In this document: piece by piece, positions 8,531 to 17,488 of the stretch
How positions within the stretch are numbered: position 1 is the stretch's first letter
Layout: every line of letters starts with the position of its first letter
Assembly: GCA_025361845.1 (NCBI GenBank)
Contig: JANYJL010000070.1
Coordinates: 1-50,202 of the forward strand
Length of the DNA: 50,202 nt
Origin: Rhizobacter sp.
GTDB taxonomy: Bacteria; Pseudomonadota; Gammaproteobacteria; Burkholderiales; Burkholderiaceae_C
Reading direction: 5' to 3'
Program-made: the position numbers and the translations under genes
The notes under the pieces: generated by a model
Database searches by the model: none
Told to the model about the DNA's origin: nothing
Seen by the model: the letters and a program-made list of their open reading frames with translations, nothing else

Positions 8531-9070
8531 TCAATGCATCTGGATGCCGCCGGCGGCCTTGCCCTTGCCGGCACGGGCGGGCGGGCAGCACAGGCCGCAC
8601 ACATAGTGTTTGGCAATCTCGTGCGGGTGGGTCACGAAGTGGCCACCACACTTGGAGCATTTGGTCATCGTCAACATGCCGTTGTCGACGAACTTCACGA
8701 GACGCCAGGCGCGCGTGACGGACAGCAGCGCTTCGAGGTCCTGCGCCTTCGTCTGTTCCTGGTAGAGCTGGTAGGCCTTGATGACGGTGTCGATCTCGTC
8801 CATCTCGGCGACCTTGTTCAGGTACTCGTGGATGTTGAGGAAGAGGCTGGCATGGATGTTCGGCTGCCAGGTCATGAACCAGTCGGTCGAGAAAGGCAAC
8901 TGGCCCTTGCTCGGCGACTTGCCGGCGACTTCCTTGTACAGGCGCAGCAGGCGCTCGTAGGACAAGTCGGTCTCCGATTCCAGCACTTGCAGCCGTGCGC
9001 CCAGGTTGATCAACGTGACAGCACGGTCGATCTGCTTGGCTTCGGTCAGGATGCTCTTGCTGCGGGCCAT
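8531..9070 (-). CDS. flhC: Flagellar transcriptional activator FlhC
   Basis: This 179-residue protein has the full FlhC fold and a C-terminal zinc site of two CxxC pairs (CSKCGG and CGLCCPP, the second within HYVCGLCC). With FlhD it forms the hexamer that activates class 2 flagellar genes with sigma-70. It starts about 37 bp after flhD, and the two are evidently one operon. The tail after the last Cys pair is Ala/Gly/Lys-rich and variable. The presence of FlhDC rather than FleQ or FlrA is a marker for the Burkholderiales/Enterobacterales type of flagellar hierarchy. Confidence 0.97.
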   Translation of the reverse strand: MARSKSILTEAKQIDRAVTLINLGARLQVLESETDLSYERLLRLYKEVAGKSPSKGQLPFSTDWFMTWQPNIHASLFLNIHEYLNKVAEMDEIDTVIKAYQLYQEQTKAQDLEALLSVTRAWRLVKFVDNGMLTMTKCSKCGGHFVTHPHEIAKHYVCGLCCPPARAGKGKAAGGIQMH

Positions 9071-9107
9071 GTTCTTCTCTCCTCTTGGTGTTGTTGTCTT
9101 GTGCGGC

Positions 9108-9431
9108 TTAAGCAGCTTCTTGATGGCGGCCGGCCATCAGGATGGAAGCGTGAAGGCGGGTGGTCGTGTCGTTCGCAGCCGACTTGCCGTGGTTCGTCAG
9201 CAGGCTCCAAACCAGATCGTCGTCCATGCGGAAGCGGCACAGCAGGGTGTTGCCCGAAGCGATCTTCATCATCTGCGCCGGCGTCAGCAGGTTCAGCAGC
9301 GCGGCGTTCTCTTCGCTGATGCCCAGGCGGTAGAGGGCTTGTTCGCGGTCGGTGCGGATGAGGCTCTGGGCCAGCATCAGGTAGGACAAGTTGGCTTCGC
9401 GAATTTCGGTCAGGATCTGGTCGGCGTTCAT
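9108..9431 (-). CDS. flhD: Flagellar transcriptional activator FlhD
   Basis: Starting at the ATG at 9431 gives 107 residues beginning MNADQILTEIREANLSYLML, the usual FlhD start. A longer open frame adds 32 poor-quality residues across the leader. LLTPAQMMKIASGNTLLCRFRMDD is the helical core that pairs with FlhC. It is the first gene of flhDC, and the leader region upstream shows a tetranucleotide tract. It is divergent from the gene at 9741. Confidence 0.96.
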   Translation of the reverse strand: MNADQILTEIREANLSYLMLAQSLIRTDREQALYRLGISEENAALLNLLTPAQMMKIASGNTLLCRFRMDDDLVWSLLTNHGKSAANDTTTRLHASILMAGRHQEAA

Positions 9432-9461
9432 GCGGTGTACTCCGGGGAATGTGCTGTTGTT

Positions 9462-9490
9462 GGTTCGGTTCGGTCGGTCGGTCTGTCTGG
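9462..9490 (-). repeat. Tetranucleotide-like tract in the flhDC leader
   Basis: The plus strand reads GGTTCGGTTCGGTCGGTCGG and continues TCTGTCTGG: three perfect CGGT units flanked by near-repeats (CGGTT, CTGT, CTGG). It lies 31-59 bp upstream of the flhD start. It is short and imperfect, so slippage is possible but unproven. Confidence 0.5.
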
Positions 9491-9740
9491 GCCCTGAAGG
9501 CTTCAACGTGAAACGAAGTGTGCTCACCCGAGACGGGGCGCAACATCAGGTCGGCGCTGTGGCTTGAGTCCAGTTTCTTCCACACCCCGTGTCAGGCAAC
9601 TTCCTACAAGGCTGACGGGGCCGGGCCGAACTGGCGGCCGTTCGCCCCGGTACTTCGGCGACTCCCCGGCCCGGCCTGGCGGTCGAATAGCGGTCAGCGG
9701 CGCGCGTGTCCCCGGTGGATGCGCCGCGCCGAATTTCACC
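9491..9740. other. Divergent intergenic region between flhD and the sugar island
   Basis: With the tract just described, this forms about 310 bp between the flhD start and the gene at 9741. I see no recognisable sigma-28 site and no gene. A longer open frame from 9564 would extend the rightward gene across it, but the translation is Arg/Pro/Gly-rich and looks non-coding. Promoters for flhDC (leftward) and the island gene (rightward) should lie here. Confidence 0.5.
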
Positions 9741-11453
9741 GTGAGGCCGCCCTTGAAGATCGACGCCTTCCTGTTCCTGCAACGCAGTGACATCGCCCAC
9801 TACGCGGCCACGCGACCTGCGTTCGGCGACATCCCGCACCTGTTCATCGACGCCGGCCTGGTGGAAGAGGCGGTGAAGGCCGGCCTAGACCAACGAAACT
9901 TCAGCTACCGCCCGCTCGACGTGGGCCGCCACTTCCAGGCCCGTGTGGTGCAGGAAGCGCACACCCGCGCCGGCATGATCGATCTGCTGCTGACCCACGA
10001 GCGCCAGCGCCTGTTCGGCAAAGGCGCATGGCAGGGCTGGGACCACGGGCCGCTGCGCCTGTTCCTGACCCGCGCGATGGTGGCGCGTTACCTCGGTGTA
10101 GCCTGCGACGCCACGTTCGGCGAAACGCCGATCGGCCTGTTCCGGCCGAGCCGGCCGCAGCTCTTCTACTTCGACTCCTTCCTCACCACCGATCTGTTCG
10201 CCGCCTCGTCCGAACGCTGGCGCGTCGTCGACCACTACGACACGGTGCTGAACTGGGTGCCCGAACACGCGCACCACTGCTTCGATTTCGGCCGCATCGC
10301 GAGCCTCGCCGCCGCCGGCCAGGCCGCCGCCGTGACCCACATTCCGACCTGCTACCAGCACCACGAGCGCCTGCTCGGCGAGATCACGCGGCGCTTTCCG
10401 AACAACATCGATCTGCCGAGCGCTTTCTGGGACTTGCCGGTGCGGCGCACTGCGCCGATGTGGGCACGGCTGGAAGACGTGCCGCGCGACCACATCAGCG
10501 AACGCGCCCTCGCCTATCGCGAACGCGCGCGCCGCGTTTTCGAAGCGCAACTCGGCCCGCTGATCCCGAACCACGCGGCCTTGCAGGCCCAGGTGGAGGT
10601 GCTGGCGCAGCGCTGCTTCGTGCAGGCGGTGAACTACGAGGGCCTGTCGGCGGCGCTGCGCGGCACCCAGCCTCACTTCGTGCTGGCCGACCACGACACC
10701 GGCAACAACGGGCCGCTGTTTTCGGTCGCCGCGCAACTCGATGCGCCGATCACCGTGCTGCCGCATTCGGCCTACCCGATCATGATGATGCCGCACGCGT
10801 TGAAGGTGCGCGCGGTTCAACGGCACGGCTTTCAGACCCGCACGCAGACCGTACTCGGCGAGCCGGTGCCGACCGTCGGCGTGCCGCTGACCCGCCCGGC
10901 CGCGCCCGTCGTGCGCCAGCGCGCCCAGCAGGTCTGCCTGCTGCTCAACACGCTGTACAGCCAGGGCCTGTCGCACATCGATTTCGCAGGCATGACCCGC
11001 TTTCACCGCGCGCTTGCGGCCCTGTGCCAGCAGCACGGCGCGCAGCTCTCGGTGCGCTTGAAGCCGAACGGCGCGGCGGTGTTGATGGCGGCCTCGGGCT
11101 TCGAGATGTCGCCCGAAGCGCTGTTCGCCGATCTGAAGCTGCCGCTGGAGCAGGTGGCCGAGCGCACCGACCTGTGCATTGCCTATGGCGAAGTGACCAC
11201 GGCGACGATCGATTTCCTGGAACGCGGGTGTCACCTGCTGCACACCTGCGAGCAGCTGCGGCCCACCGACTACTGGGCCGCGCCCTCTTACCTGGCCGAT
11301 GGCACCGTGACCTCGCGCCACGACGCCGCCACGCTGGCCGAAGTGGCTGCGCTGCTGGCCGACCCGGCGCTGTTCCGACAGCGCACCGCGGTCCAACAGC
11401 AGCGCTACATGCAAGGCTTGAAGGCGCCCGGCGCCGTGTTCGACGCGGCCTGA
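9741..11453 (+). CDS. Large protein of unclear family, possibly a GT-B-like transferase
   Basis: It has about 570 residues from GTG at 9741. A TTG at 9753 (product MKIDAFLFLQRSD) has a GAGG element 7 bp upstream and may be the real start. There is no signal peptide or membrane helix. Features include an early aromatic/acidic region (FDSFLTTDLF, HYDTVLNWVPEHAHHCFDFG) and a C-terminal half with PHFVLADHDTGNN, VLPHSAYPIMM and LLLNTLYSQGLSHIDFAG. The HSAYP and CIAYGEVTTATIDFLERGC segments recall the nucleotide-binding halves of GT-B or CDP-glycerol transferases (TASSTAALEA-like loops), but I cannot name a family. Its position beside five sugar and methyl transferase genes suggests a role in flagellin or surface glycan assembly. 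Confidence 0.6.
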   Translation: MRPPLKIDAFLFLQRSDIAHYAATRPAFGDIPHLFIDAGLVEEAVKAGLDQRNFSYRPLDVGRHFQARVVQEAHTRAGMIDLLLTHERQRLFGKGAWQGWDHGPLRLFLTRAMVARYLGVACDATFGETPIGLFRPSRPQLFYFDSFLTTDLFAASSERWRVVDHYDTVLNWVPEHAHHCFDFGRIASLAAAGQAAAVTHIPTCYQHHERLLGEITRRFPNNIDLPSAFWDLPVRRTAPMWARLEDVPRDHISERALAYRERARRVFEAQLGPLIPNHAALQAQVEVLAQRCFVQAVNYEGLSAALRGTQPHFVLADHDTGNNGPLFSVAAQLDAPITVLPHSAYPIMMMPHALKVRAVQRHGFQTRTQTVLGEPVPTVGVPLTRPAAPVVRQRAQQVCLLLNTLYSQGLSHIDFAGMTRFHRALAALCQQHGAQLSVRLKPNGAAVLMAASGFEMSPEALFADLKLPLEQVAERTDLCIAYGEVTTATIDFLERGCHLLHTCEQLRPTDYWAAPSYLADGTVTSRHDAATLAEVAALLADPALFRQRTAVQQQRYMQGLKAPGAVFDAA

Positions 11454-11474
11454 GCGCCGCGCGCCCCAAACAGA

Positions 11475-11525
11475 ACAGCGAGCCGGCGGCTCGCTGTGTC
11501 GTTTGAAGAGGGGCCACGCGGCCCC
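11475..11525. terminator. Two hairpins between convergent genes
   Basis: ACAGCGAGCCG-G-CGGCTCGCTGT is a perfect 11 bp inverted repeat at 11475-11497, followed by GTCGTTT. GGGGCC-ACGC-GGCCCC lies at 11510-11525. They sit between the stops of the rightward gene (11453) and the leftward methyltransferase (11532), a typical place for a two-way terminator. Confidence 0.7.
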
Positions 11526-11531
11526 GCAGCC

Positions 11532-12377
11532 TCAGCCGTGTTTTTGCATCACCACCGCCATGCCATTCGTCATCTCGAACGGGAAGGCCGCGGCCACGTT
11601 GCGCTCGAACCACTGGATGAAGGCACGCGCGCCAGGGTCGCGGTAGAAGTCGTCGAAGGTGGACTTGTAGGCGAGGAAGCCGTCGCCGCCGAGCACCGAG
11701 GCGATCACCGCGTTCTGGCGGAAGAAGCCCAGCGGCGCCACGTCCACCAGGTCGAGCCCGGCCGAATCGGCGGCGAGTTGAAGTTCGTCGATCGAGGCCG
11801 AGGCATAGAACATCGTTTTGTCGCCACCGCGCACGCGGTTGTCGTAGCCGAACTTCGCGTGTTCGAGCGTGCCGTTGCGATTCGCCAGCTCATAGTTGCC
11901 GCGGCTCGTGTGGTCGAACACCAGGGTGCCGCCGGGTTGCAGCACCCGCGCCGCTTCTTTCACGATCACGGGCCAGTCGCGGAAGTGCGGAATCACCCAG
12001 CGCGTCGTGACCCCGGCGAAGGAGGCATCGGGAAACGGCAGCGCGTACACATCGCCCTGTTGCAAGGTGATGCGGTCGCCTTCGGATTCGGGGCGTATCT
12101 TGTCGAGCATGGCCTGGCTGATGTCGACGCCGTAGGCATCGAAGCCGAGTGCGGCGAGCGACTTGATGAGCACGCCGGTGCCGCAGCCCAGATCGAGCAC
12201 GCGGCTGCGCGGGGCGATGCGGCGGGTCAACTGGCCGAGGTATTCATCGGTCAGGAAGCTCGTGATGTCGGTCTTCGAATTCGTGCTCGCGTCGTAGGCG
12301 CGGGCACGTTCGGTGGACGTCCAGGCACCGGTCTTGAACGCCTTCATCGCGTCGAATGTGTTGAGAACTGCGGACAT
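11532..12377 (-). CDS. Class I SAM-dependent methyltransferase
   Basis: This 281-residue protein has the class I fold: motif I VLDLGCGTGVLIKSL near residue 60, acidic loop GVDISQAMLDK, motif II/III GDVYALPFPDASF, and VLQPGGTLVFDHTSRG. It is a methyltransferase-11 type small-molecule or sugar enzyme. The substrate cannot be read from the sequence. It is the last gene of the leftward island operon, 24 bp after the neighbouring fusion gene. O- or N-methylation of a flagellin sugar is a reasonable guess. Confidence 0.85.
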   Translation of the reverse strand: MSAVLNTFDAMKAFKTGAWTSTERARAYDASTNSKTDITSFLTDEYLGQLTRRIAPRSRVLDLGCGTGVLIKSLAALGFDAYGVDISQAMLDKIRPESEGDRITLQQGDVYALPFPDASFAGVTTRWVIPHFRDWPVIVKEAARVLQPGGTLVFDHTSRGNYELANRNGTLEHAKFGYDNRVRGGDKTMFYASASIDELQLAADSAGLDLVDVAPLGFFRQNAVIASVLGGDGFLAYKSTFDDFYRDPGARAFIQWFERNVAAAFPFEMTNGMAVVMQKHG

Positions 12378-12401
12378 GGTTCTTCCTTGTCGTGGGGTTG
12401 T

Positions 12402-13760
12402 TCAGGCCACCGACGCGGCTTGGCGAGTGAGCTCGCCGCACAGCGTGGGGATCATCGAAAACTGCGGGTACTTGTGCAGCAGGCGCTGGGCGCTGTCGTT
12501 GAAATCGTCGGGCACTTTGTAGTCGCCCACCGAGTTGTGGAACAGCGGCACGTCGAGGATCTGCGCGATCGGCCGGCCCGCCAGTTGCTGCGCCTGCAGG
12601 CACAGGTCAGTGGCCCAGAGGTGCCAGCCGAGCGTGGCGTCGATCGCGACGGCGCTGTCGCGGTGCAGGCAGATCGCCAGTTCGTCGAGCGACACTGCGC
12701 CGCTGGAACGCTCGTGCCAGAAGAGCGCGCGCCGGTCGATCACCATGCCGGCGTGGCGCACGCTGCCTGCAGCGCCGCCCACACCATCGAGACCGGCGAA
12801 GCCGATCGGCAGTTGCCGCATGCCGGCGGCATCCATCGCGCCGAGCTGCTGCGCGAGCGCAAAGCCGGTGCCCACGGGGAAGTACACGTCCTGGTGCGCC
12901 ATCACGTGCCAGGCATGCTTCGCGCGCGAGGCGCCCATGCGGTAGGCCTCGGCCGCGCTCGTGGCGCCCTGCACCGCAATCACCTCGGCCTGCACTTCCT
13001 GCAAGCCCGGCGAACGGGCGATGTTGAGTTCGTACTGCCAGGGCCGATTGACCGGCACGATGACCGAGAAGGGCACCGGCGTCGCGGCCTGTGCGAGCGC
13101 CTGCATCGGCCACTTCTTGCACACCAGGATCATCTGGTACAAGCCCATGTTGCGCAGCGCGGTGTCACGCGGCAGGCCGAGCGCCATCGCCGCATCGACC
13201 AGGCGCGCGGCAAACTGGGTCTGCGGCAACTCGACGCGGTACTGGTCCTGCATGTGCGGCAACCAGCCTGCGTCGAGGAAGGTCTTGAAGGCCGAACCGG
13301 GCGAGAAGAAGCGCACGTGCGTCTGGTCGAGCAAGCCGACCGGGTCGTAGCTGATGTCGCCGGCGATCAGGCGTTCGATCACCGACACATGCGCCATGTT
13401 GGGCAGGCAGCAGACGATCTGCGCGCCCGCCGCAGTCAGGTCGTACAGCGCTTCGAGCATGGCATGCGGGCGGCGCAGGTGTTCGAGGAGATCGCCGACG
13501 ACGATGACATCGAAGCCGCGGCCGAGCACCGAGAGATCGGCACTGTCGAGGTCGAGCGTGAACACGCGGTCGAGGTGCGGCGCGGCGGTGGCGGCCGCTT
13601 CGGCCGACAGGTCCACACCCCACCACTCGGTGTGCGGGTGGCTCTCCTTGAAGCGCTGGCCGAGGCGGCCATTCGCGCAGCCGAGTTCGAGCACACGCTT
13701 CGCATCCTGCGGGATCGCCGCCAGCAGCTTGAGGTTGAGGCCGTCGTAGTAATTGCTCAC
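12402..13760 (-). CDS. Methyltransferase / StrF-like glycosyltransferase fusion
   Basis: This 452-residue protein has two domains. Residues ~15-215 form a class I methyltransferase (VLELGCANGRLGQRF, GVDLSAEAAA, FDVIVVGDLLEHLRRP, GAQIVCCLPNMAHVSV). Residues ~225-430 resemble the StrF-type glycosyltransferase-like family (FSVIVPVNRPWQYELNI, VQGATSAAEAYRMGASRAK, HVMAHQDVYFPVGTG, then a DLCLQAQQLAGR core). Joining a methyltransferase to a sugar transferase suggests a capped or modified glycan on one substrate. It lies 6 bp from the gene upstream and 24 bp from the one downstream, all in one operon. Family assignment of the second half is from motif memory. Confidence 0.78.
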   Translation of the reverse strand: MSNYYDGLNLKLLAAIPQDAKRVLELGCANGRLGQRFKESHPHTEWWGVDLSAEAAATAAPHLDRVFTLDLDSADLSVLGRGFDVIVVGDLLEHLRRPHAMLEALYDLTAAGAQIVCCLPNMAHVSVIERLIAGDISYDPVGLLDQTHVRFFSPGSAFKTFLDAGWLPHMQDQYRVELPQTQFAARLVDAAMALGLPRDTALRNMGLYQMILVCKKWPMQALAQAATPVPFSVIVPVNRPWQYELNIARSPGLQEVQAEVIAVQGATSAAEAYRMGASRAKHAWHVMAHQDVYFPVGTGFALAQQLGAMDAAGMRQLPIGFAGLDGVGGAAGSVRHAGMVIDRRALFWHERSSGAVSLDELAICLHRDSAVAIDATLGWHLWATDLCLQAQQLAGRPIAQILDVPLFHNSVGDYKVPDDFNDSAQRLLHKYPQFSMIPTLCGELTRQAASVA

Positions 13761-13766
13761 GATGCT

Positions 13767-15305
13767 CTACGCGCTGACGGCGTGAAGTTGCGGTTCCATC
13801 GAAGGTTGCGCGCGTGCCCAGAGCGGCGGCGCGGCGGCATACACGGCCGGCAGGTCATCGGGCACACCCCCGAAATCGGCTTGCAGGGTACGCGCCACGG
13901 TGCGTTCTTGCAGGGTCGTCTCGGTCTTGCGCAGCGTGAGGTGCAGCACCGTGGCGCGCTCCTTGTGGCAGGGGCGCTGCTCGGCATCGAGCCAGCCGAG
14001 CGCCGCCAGTTCGAAGCGGTGCGTGAACCAGCCGAGCGACCAGAAGGCGTCGGCATAAGGCACCCAGCTCGATTCATCCAACATGCGCGGCCCACCGGCT
14101 GCCGTCGCGCCGTGGCCGGCCGGCAGCACGATGTGCATCTCGCCGCCGGTTTGCAGCAGGCGCAGGCACTGGGCCATCAGCGTGTCCAGGTCGCTGGTTT
14201 GCGTCAGCAGCGCACCGGCATGGATGCGCGCGACGCTGCCTTCGTGCAGTTCGATCGTGCCCGCCAGCGGTGACATCAGCGTGGCCGGCAGCGCGAGCGG
14301 CTGCGACAGGTCGCACAGCAGGTCGGGTTGCGCCACCGCGCTCGTGTCGATGTTGAGCCAGCCGCCCTGATAGCCGTCACCCGCGCCGAGGCGGATGTGC
14401 GTGGGCTGCCACGCCGTGTTGTCGCGCCGCTCGCGGTGGGCGCCGGCATACCCGCGGGCAAAACCCATCAGGTCGGCATAGGCCTCGATCGGGTCGGCCT
14501 CGCGAAAGCGTTCGACAGCACCGCGCATGGCCTCGTAGAACTCGGGCGTGCCGCAGTCTTCACCGAAGAATTGCTCCAGCTCATCGCCTTGCAGCCACAG
14601 CACGCAGTCTTCGAAGGCCGGGTGCGGGTGGCTTTGATCGGTGCGCTCGGAAATCACCGGCGTGCCCAGCGACAGGCAGTGCGAAACCCGCGCCTGCTCG
14701 AAGCGGCTGCTCTCGTAGAAGGGCACGTTGAGCACCACCTTGGCCTGCGAGATGTACTGGTCGCGCTCGGGGCCGTAGAGCGGCGAATCGAACATCGCGA
14801 CGTTGAAACCGAGCGCTTCGATGCGGTCGAGCCAGGCGCGGCGGCGTGCGTTCATGCTGCCGTAGAACAGCAGGTCGATCGGGCGATCTTCCAGCGGCAG
14901 CGGCTCGGCCGGCGTGAGGTAGGGCGCGTAGAGGAAGGGCACGAGCGGCACGTCGTTCACGTCACGCGCATAGCTGGCCAGGTTGTCGGCGTCGTAGTCG
15001 ACCACGGCCGACGAGGCCAGCAGCTGCAGGTAATCGGGCGACACACTCGCCCCGCCCTCGCCCAGCTGTTCGAGGTTGACGAAGATGCAGGTCTGGCGCT
15101 GGCACTGGGCCGCGTCGAAACCGAGGTGCGCACCGAACACGAAGTTCACGGCGTCGTGGCGCAGGCGGTTCTTGCCCAGGCTCACGCTCGCACCGAGGCG
15201 GCGAAACTGGTAGCGAAAGTAACGGGCCTGGTCGAGCAGCCCCAGGGAGTGCACGTAGCCGGCCGGCTGGACGATGCACAGGTTGATCTCGGGGAGCGCA
15301 CTCAT
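13767..15305 (-). CDS. Glycosyltransferase-like / degenerate methyltransferase hybrid
   Basis: The first ~270 residues of this 512-residue protein look like a GT-B glycosyltransferase lacking the usual first domain: IDLLFYGSMNARRRAWLDRI, YISQAKVVLNVPFYESSRFE, RVSHCLSLGTPVISERTDQS, as in the CgeB-like or glycosyltransferase-1 family. Residues ~300-470 resemble a methyltransferase (IRLGAGDGYQGGWLNIDTS, then LDTLMAQCLRLLQTGGEMHI) in the style of predicted SAM enzymes with a GCG-to-GAG altered motif I. It probably works with the fusion gene next to it. The start ATG at 15305 gives MSALPEINLCIVQPAGYVHS. Confidence 0.72.
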   Translation of the reverse strand: MSALPEINLCIVQPAGYVHSLGLLDQARYFRYQFRRLGASVSLGKNRLRHDAVNFVFGAHLGFDAAQCQRQTCIFVNLEQLGEGGASVSPDYLQLLASSAVVDYDADNLASYARDVNDVPLVPFLYAPYLTPAEPLPLEDRPIDLLFYGSMNARRRAWLDRIEALGFNVAMFDSPLYGPERDQYISQAKVVLNVPFYESSRFEQARVSHCLSLGTPVISERTDQSHPHPAFEDCVLWLQGDELEQFFGEDCGTPEFYEAMRGAVERFREADPIEAYADLMGFARGYAGAHRERRDNTAWQPTHIRLGAGDGYQGGWLNIDTSAVAQPDLLCDLSQPLALPATLMSPLAGTIELHEGSVARIHAGALLTQTSDLDTLMAQCLRLLQTGGEMHIVLPAGHGATAAGGPRMLDESSWVPYADAFWSLGWFTHRFELAALGWLDAEQRPCHKERATVLHLTLRKTETTLQERTVARTLQADFGGVPDDLPAVYAAAPPLWARAQPSMEPQLHAVSA

Positions 15306-15428
15306 GGACGGGCCTTTGCTGAAAAGGTCGGGCGGAGCTGCCCGGTCCGATCAGGTTAAGCAGCAGCGCGAAAACTTAAGCGCCGATATGCGGAGGCAAA
15401 GGGCGGCAATTGCCCCTCACCGCCGGCG
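15306..15428. other. Short gap inside the glycosylation operon
   Basis: These 123 bp separate two leftward genes. They contain TTAAG twice (15356 and 15376) and GCCGATAT at 15382 on the plus strand. The latter has no -35 partner at the right distance and points away from the local genes. I see no clear promoter or terminator. Confidence 0.4.
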
Positions 15429-17375
15429 TCAAGCCGCCGACAGATGGTCGGGCAACAAGCCGGCAGCGGCGCGTGCCCACATGCGCTGGTACAGCGCCTC
15501 GATGTCGCGTGCGAACAGCGCGCCGTCGAACAAGGTGCTGCTCGTGCGCTGGGCCACCAGGTGCTCGCGCAGTTGGGCGCGGCGCGCCGGGTCGCGCAGC
15601 AAAGCCAGCACCTGGTCGTGGTAACTCTGGGCGCCATCGCACACCAGCTCGTCCAGTTGCACGGCATGCAACAGGCTCGCCGCGACACGCTGCGCGAAGG
15701 TGTGGCCGATGCGCGTGACCACCGGCACACCGGCCCACAGCGCTTCGCCCGCCGTGGTGTGCGCATTGCACGGCCAGGCGTCGAGGAAGACATCGGCATG
15801 CGCCAGCCGGCTCACGTGCTGGTCGAGCGGCAGCAGCGGGCCGAACAGCAAACGATCAGGATCGATGCCACGCGCGCGGGCTGCGGCAATGAGGGTCGAT
15901 TGCACGTTCGCGTTCCACAGCAGCAGCCACAGCTGGGCGCGCGGTTCGGCCTTCAGCAGTGCGCACCAGGCATCGAACACCTCGGCCGAGATCTTGTACG
16001 ACTGGTGGAAGGCGCACAGCAGCAGCGCATCCTCGGGCACACCCCATTCGGCACGCGTCGAAGGCCGCGGCAGCGCACGCCTAGCGTCGTTCGGTTGGTA
16101 GCAGTTCGGCAACTGCGCCAGCTTCTCGCTGAAGTTCGCAGCGTCGGCCAGCGGCGTGACGATCGGGTCGCCGATCATGTAGTCGATGAAGGGCGCGCCG
16201 GTCGTGCCCGGAAAGCCGAGCCAGTTCACCTGCAAGGGCGCAGCGCGGTAGGCCAGCACGCGCATGCGGTTGTCGTTCGTCGCGCCCTTCAGATCGACCA
16301 GGATGTCGATGCCGAGTTGCTGAATGCGGCGCGCCATCTTCTTCTCGTCGAGGCCGCGCAGGTCTTCGAAGTGTTCGCTCGCCGCCATCATGCGGTGGCG
16401 CAGTGCCGAGCCGTCATCCGGCCCGGCCGAGAAGAGCGTGACCTCGAAGGCGCTGCGGTCGTGGCATTCGAGCATCTGCGCCATCAGCTGGCTGGTGGCG
16501 TGGGTGTGAAAGTCGGTGGAGAGGTAGCCGATGCGCAGCCGCTCCGTGCGCTTGCCCGCCGCGCGACGCGGCAGCGGTGGAATGCCACGCGCAGCGTGCA
16601 GTGCGTAGAGGCGCGCCACCTTCAGCTGTTCGGCCGCATCGTCCACCAGCACCGCGTGCTGGAACACGCCGGTCTCGCAGATCACGTCGGGCGACGCATC
16701 GCGCACGGACTGGCGCAGTGTGGCCAACTCGGCATCGGCCACCGCCCAGTTGCAGGCCTCGCGCTCCAGGAACACCAGCTGCGCACGGGCTGCAAGTGAG
16801 CTCGCGTCGAGGCACAGCATCAGCGCGGTACGCACACATTCGGCGGCCTGCGCCTTCATGCCGATGTCCTTGAAGGACATGCCGAGGCGGAAATGCGCGA
16901 CCGGGTCGTCGATCTTCGCGGCCAGCACGTCCATGAAGGCGGGGATCGCTTCGTCGTGCCGGTAGCAGCGTTGCAAGGACACTGCCAACGCCGTCAGGTA
17001 AGCGTGGTCGCGCGGCGCTTCGGCCGGCAACTGGCGCAGGTGCGAAGCGGCTTCGGAGGGCAGGCCGAGTTCCAGCAGCGCGTGCGATTCGAGCGTGTAG
17101 GCGGTCGTGGCCAGCGGATGCTTTTTGCGGATGCGGCGCGCGCACTCCAGCGCTTCGTCGGGCCGGCCAGCGCAGATGAGCGCATGCGCAGCGGCGAGCG
17201 GGTACGCCACATCGCCGTGCAAGCGGGTCGCCTGTTCGAACGCGGCCACCGCCGCCGGCCACTGCTCCTGCGCAGCATGGTTGCGGCCCATTTGCCAGCG
17301 CTGATAGGCCCGCACCGGAGGCGACGAAGCGCCGGTCGAACGCGGTGGGGTCGGAGCGGGAAGGGGCAGCGCCAT
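15429..17375 (-). CDS. TPR-containing O-GlcNAc transferase-like (GT41) protein
   Basis: This 648-residue protein has TPR-like helical repeats at residues ~25-250 and a SPINDLY/OGT-type catalytic region from ~285: RIGYLSTDFHTHATSQLMAQ, DILVDLKGATNDNRMRVLAY, VNWLGFPGTTGAPFIDYMIG, CAFHQSYKISAEVFDAWCAL, and the donor-binding ADVFLDAWPCNAHTTAGEAL plus WAGVPVVTRIG. Such bacterial GT41 enzymes O-glycosylate proteins, and several near flagellin genes modify flagellin. The two flagellins downstream have Ser/Thr-rich middles. Flagellin O-glycosylation is therefore the likeliest job; the donor sugar is unknown. Confidence 0.86.
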   Translation of the reverse strand: MALPLPAPTPPRSTGASSPPVRAYQRWQMGRNHAAQEQWPAAVAAFEQATRLHGDVAYPLAAAHALICAGRPDEALECARRIRKKHPLATTAYTLESHALLELGLPSEAASHLRQLPAEAPRDHAYLTALAVSLQRCYRHDEAIPAFMDVLAAKIDDPVAHFRLGMSFKDIGMKAQAAECVRTALMLCLDASSLAARAQLVFLEREACNWAVADAELATLRQSVRDASPDVICETGVFQHAVLVDDAAEQLKVARLYALHAARGIPPLPRRAAGKRTERLRIGYLSTDFHTHATSQLMAQMLECHDRSAFEVTLFSAGPDDGSALRHRMMAASEHFEDLRGLDEKKMARRIQQLGIDILVDLKGATNDNRMRVLAYRAAPLQVNWLGFPGTTGAPFIDYMIGDPIVTPLADAANFSEKLAQLPNCYQPNDARRALPRPSTRAEWGVPEDALLLCAFHQSYKISAEVFDAWCALLKAEPRAQLWLLLWNANVQSTLIAAARARGIDPDRLLFGPLLPLDQHVSRLAHADVFLDAWPCNAHTTAGEALWAGVPVVTRIGHTFAQRVAASLLHAVQLDELVCDGAQSYHDQVLALLRDPARRAQLREHLVAQRTSSTLFDGALFARDIEALYQRMWARAAAGLLPDHLSAA

Positions 17376-17488
17376 GGTCCGGAGCGATCGGCTTGTCGCC
17401 GGTCGGGGAAGGGAGTGATGTAGCGCGTCAGGGTATGCGGCGGGGCGCTGCGGCGATGCCTTGAATTGAGCGGGCAGGCACGCGCTAT

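Noticed and set aside
9564-9740. N-terminal extension of the gene at 9741 back to 9564
   Set aside because: The translation is Arg/Pro/Gly-rich with no conserved look; GTG 9741 or TTG 9753 with GAGG upstream fits better.
15356-15389. GCCGATAT on the plus strand as a sigma-28 promoter
   Set aside because: No TCAA/TAAA at 15 bp upstream, and no rightward gene follows; local genes run left.
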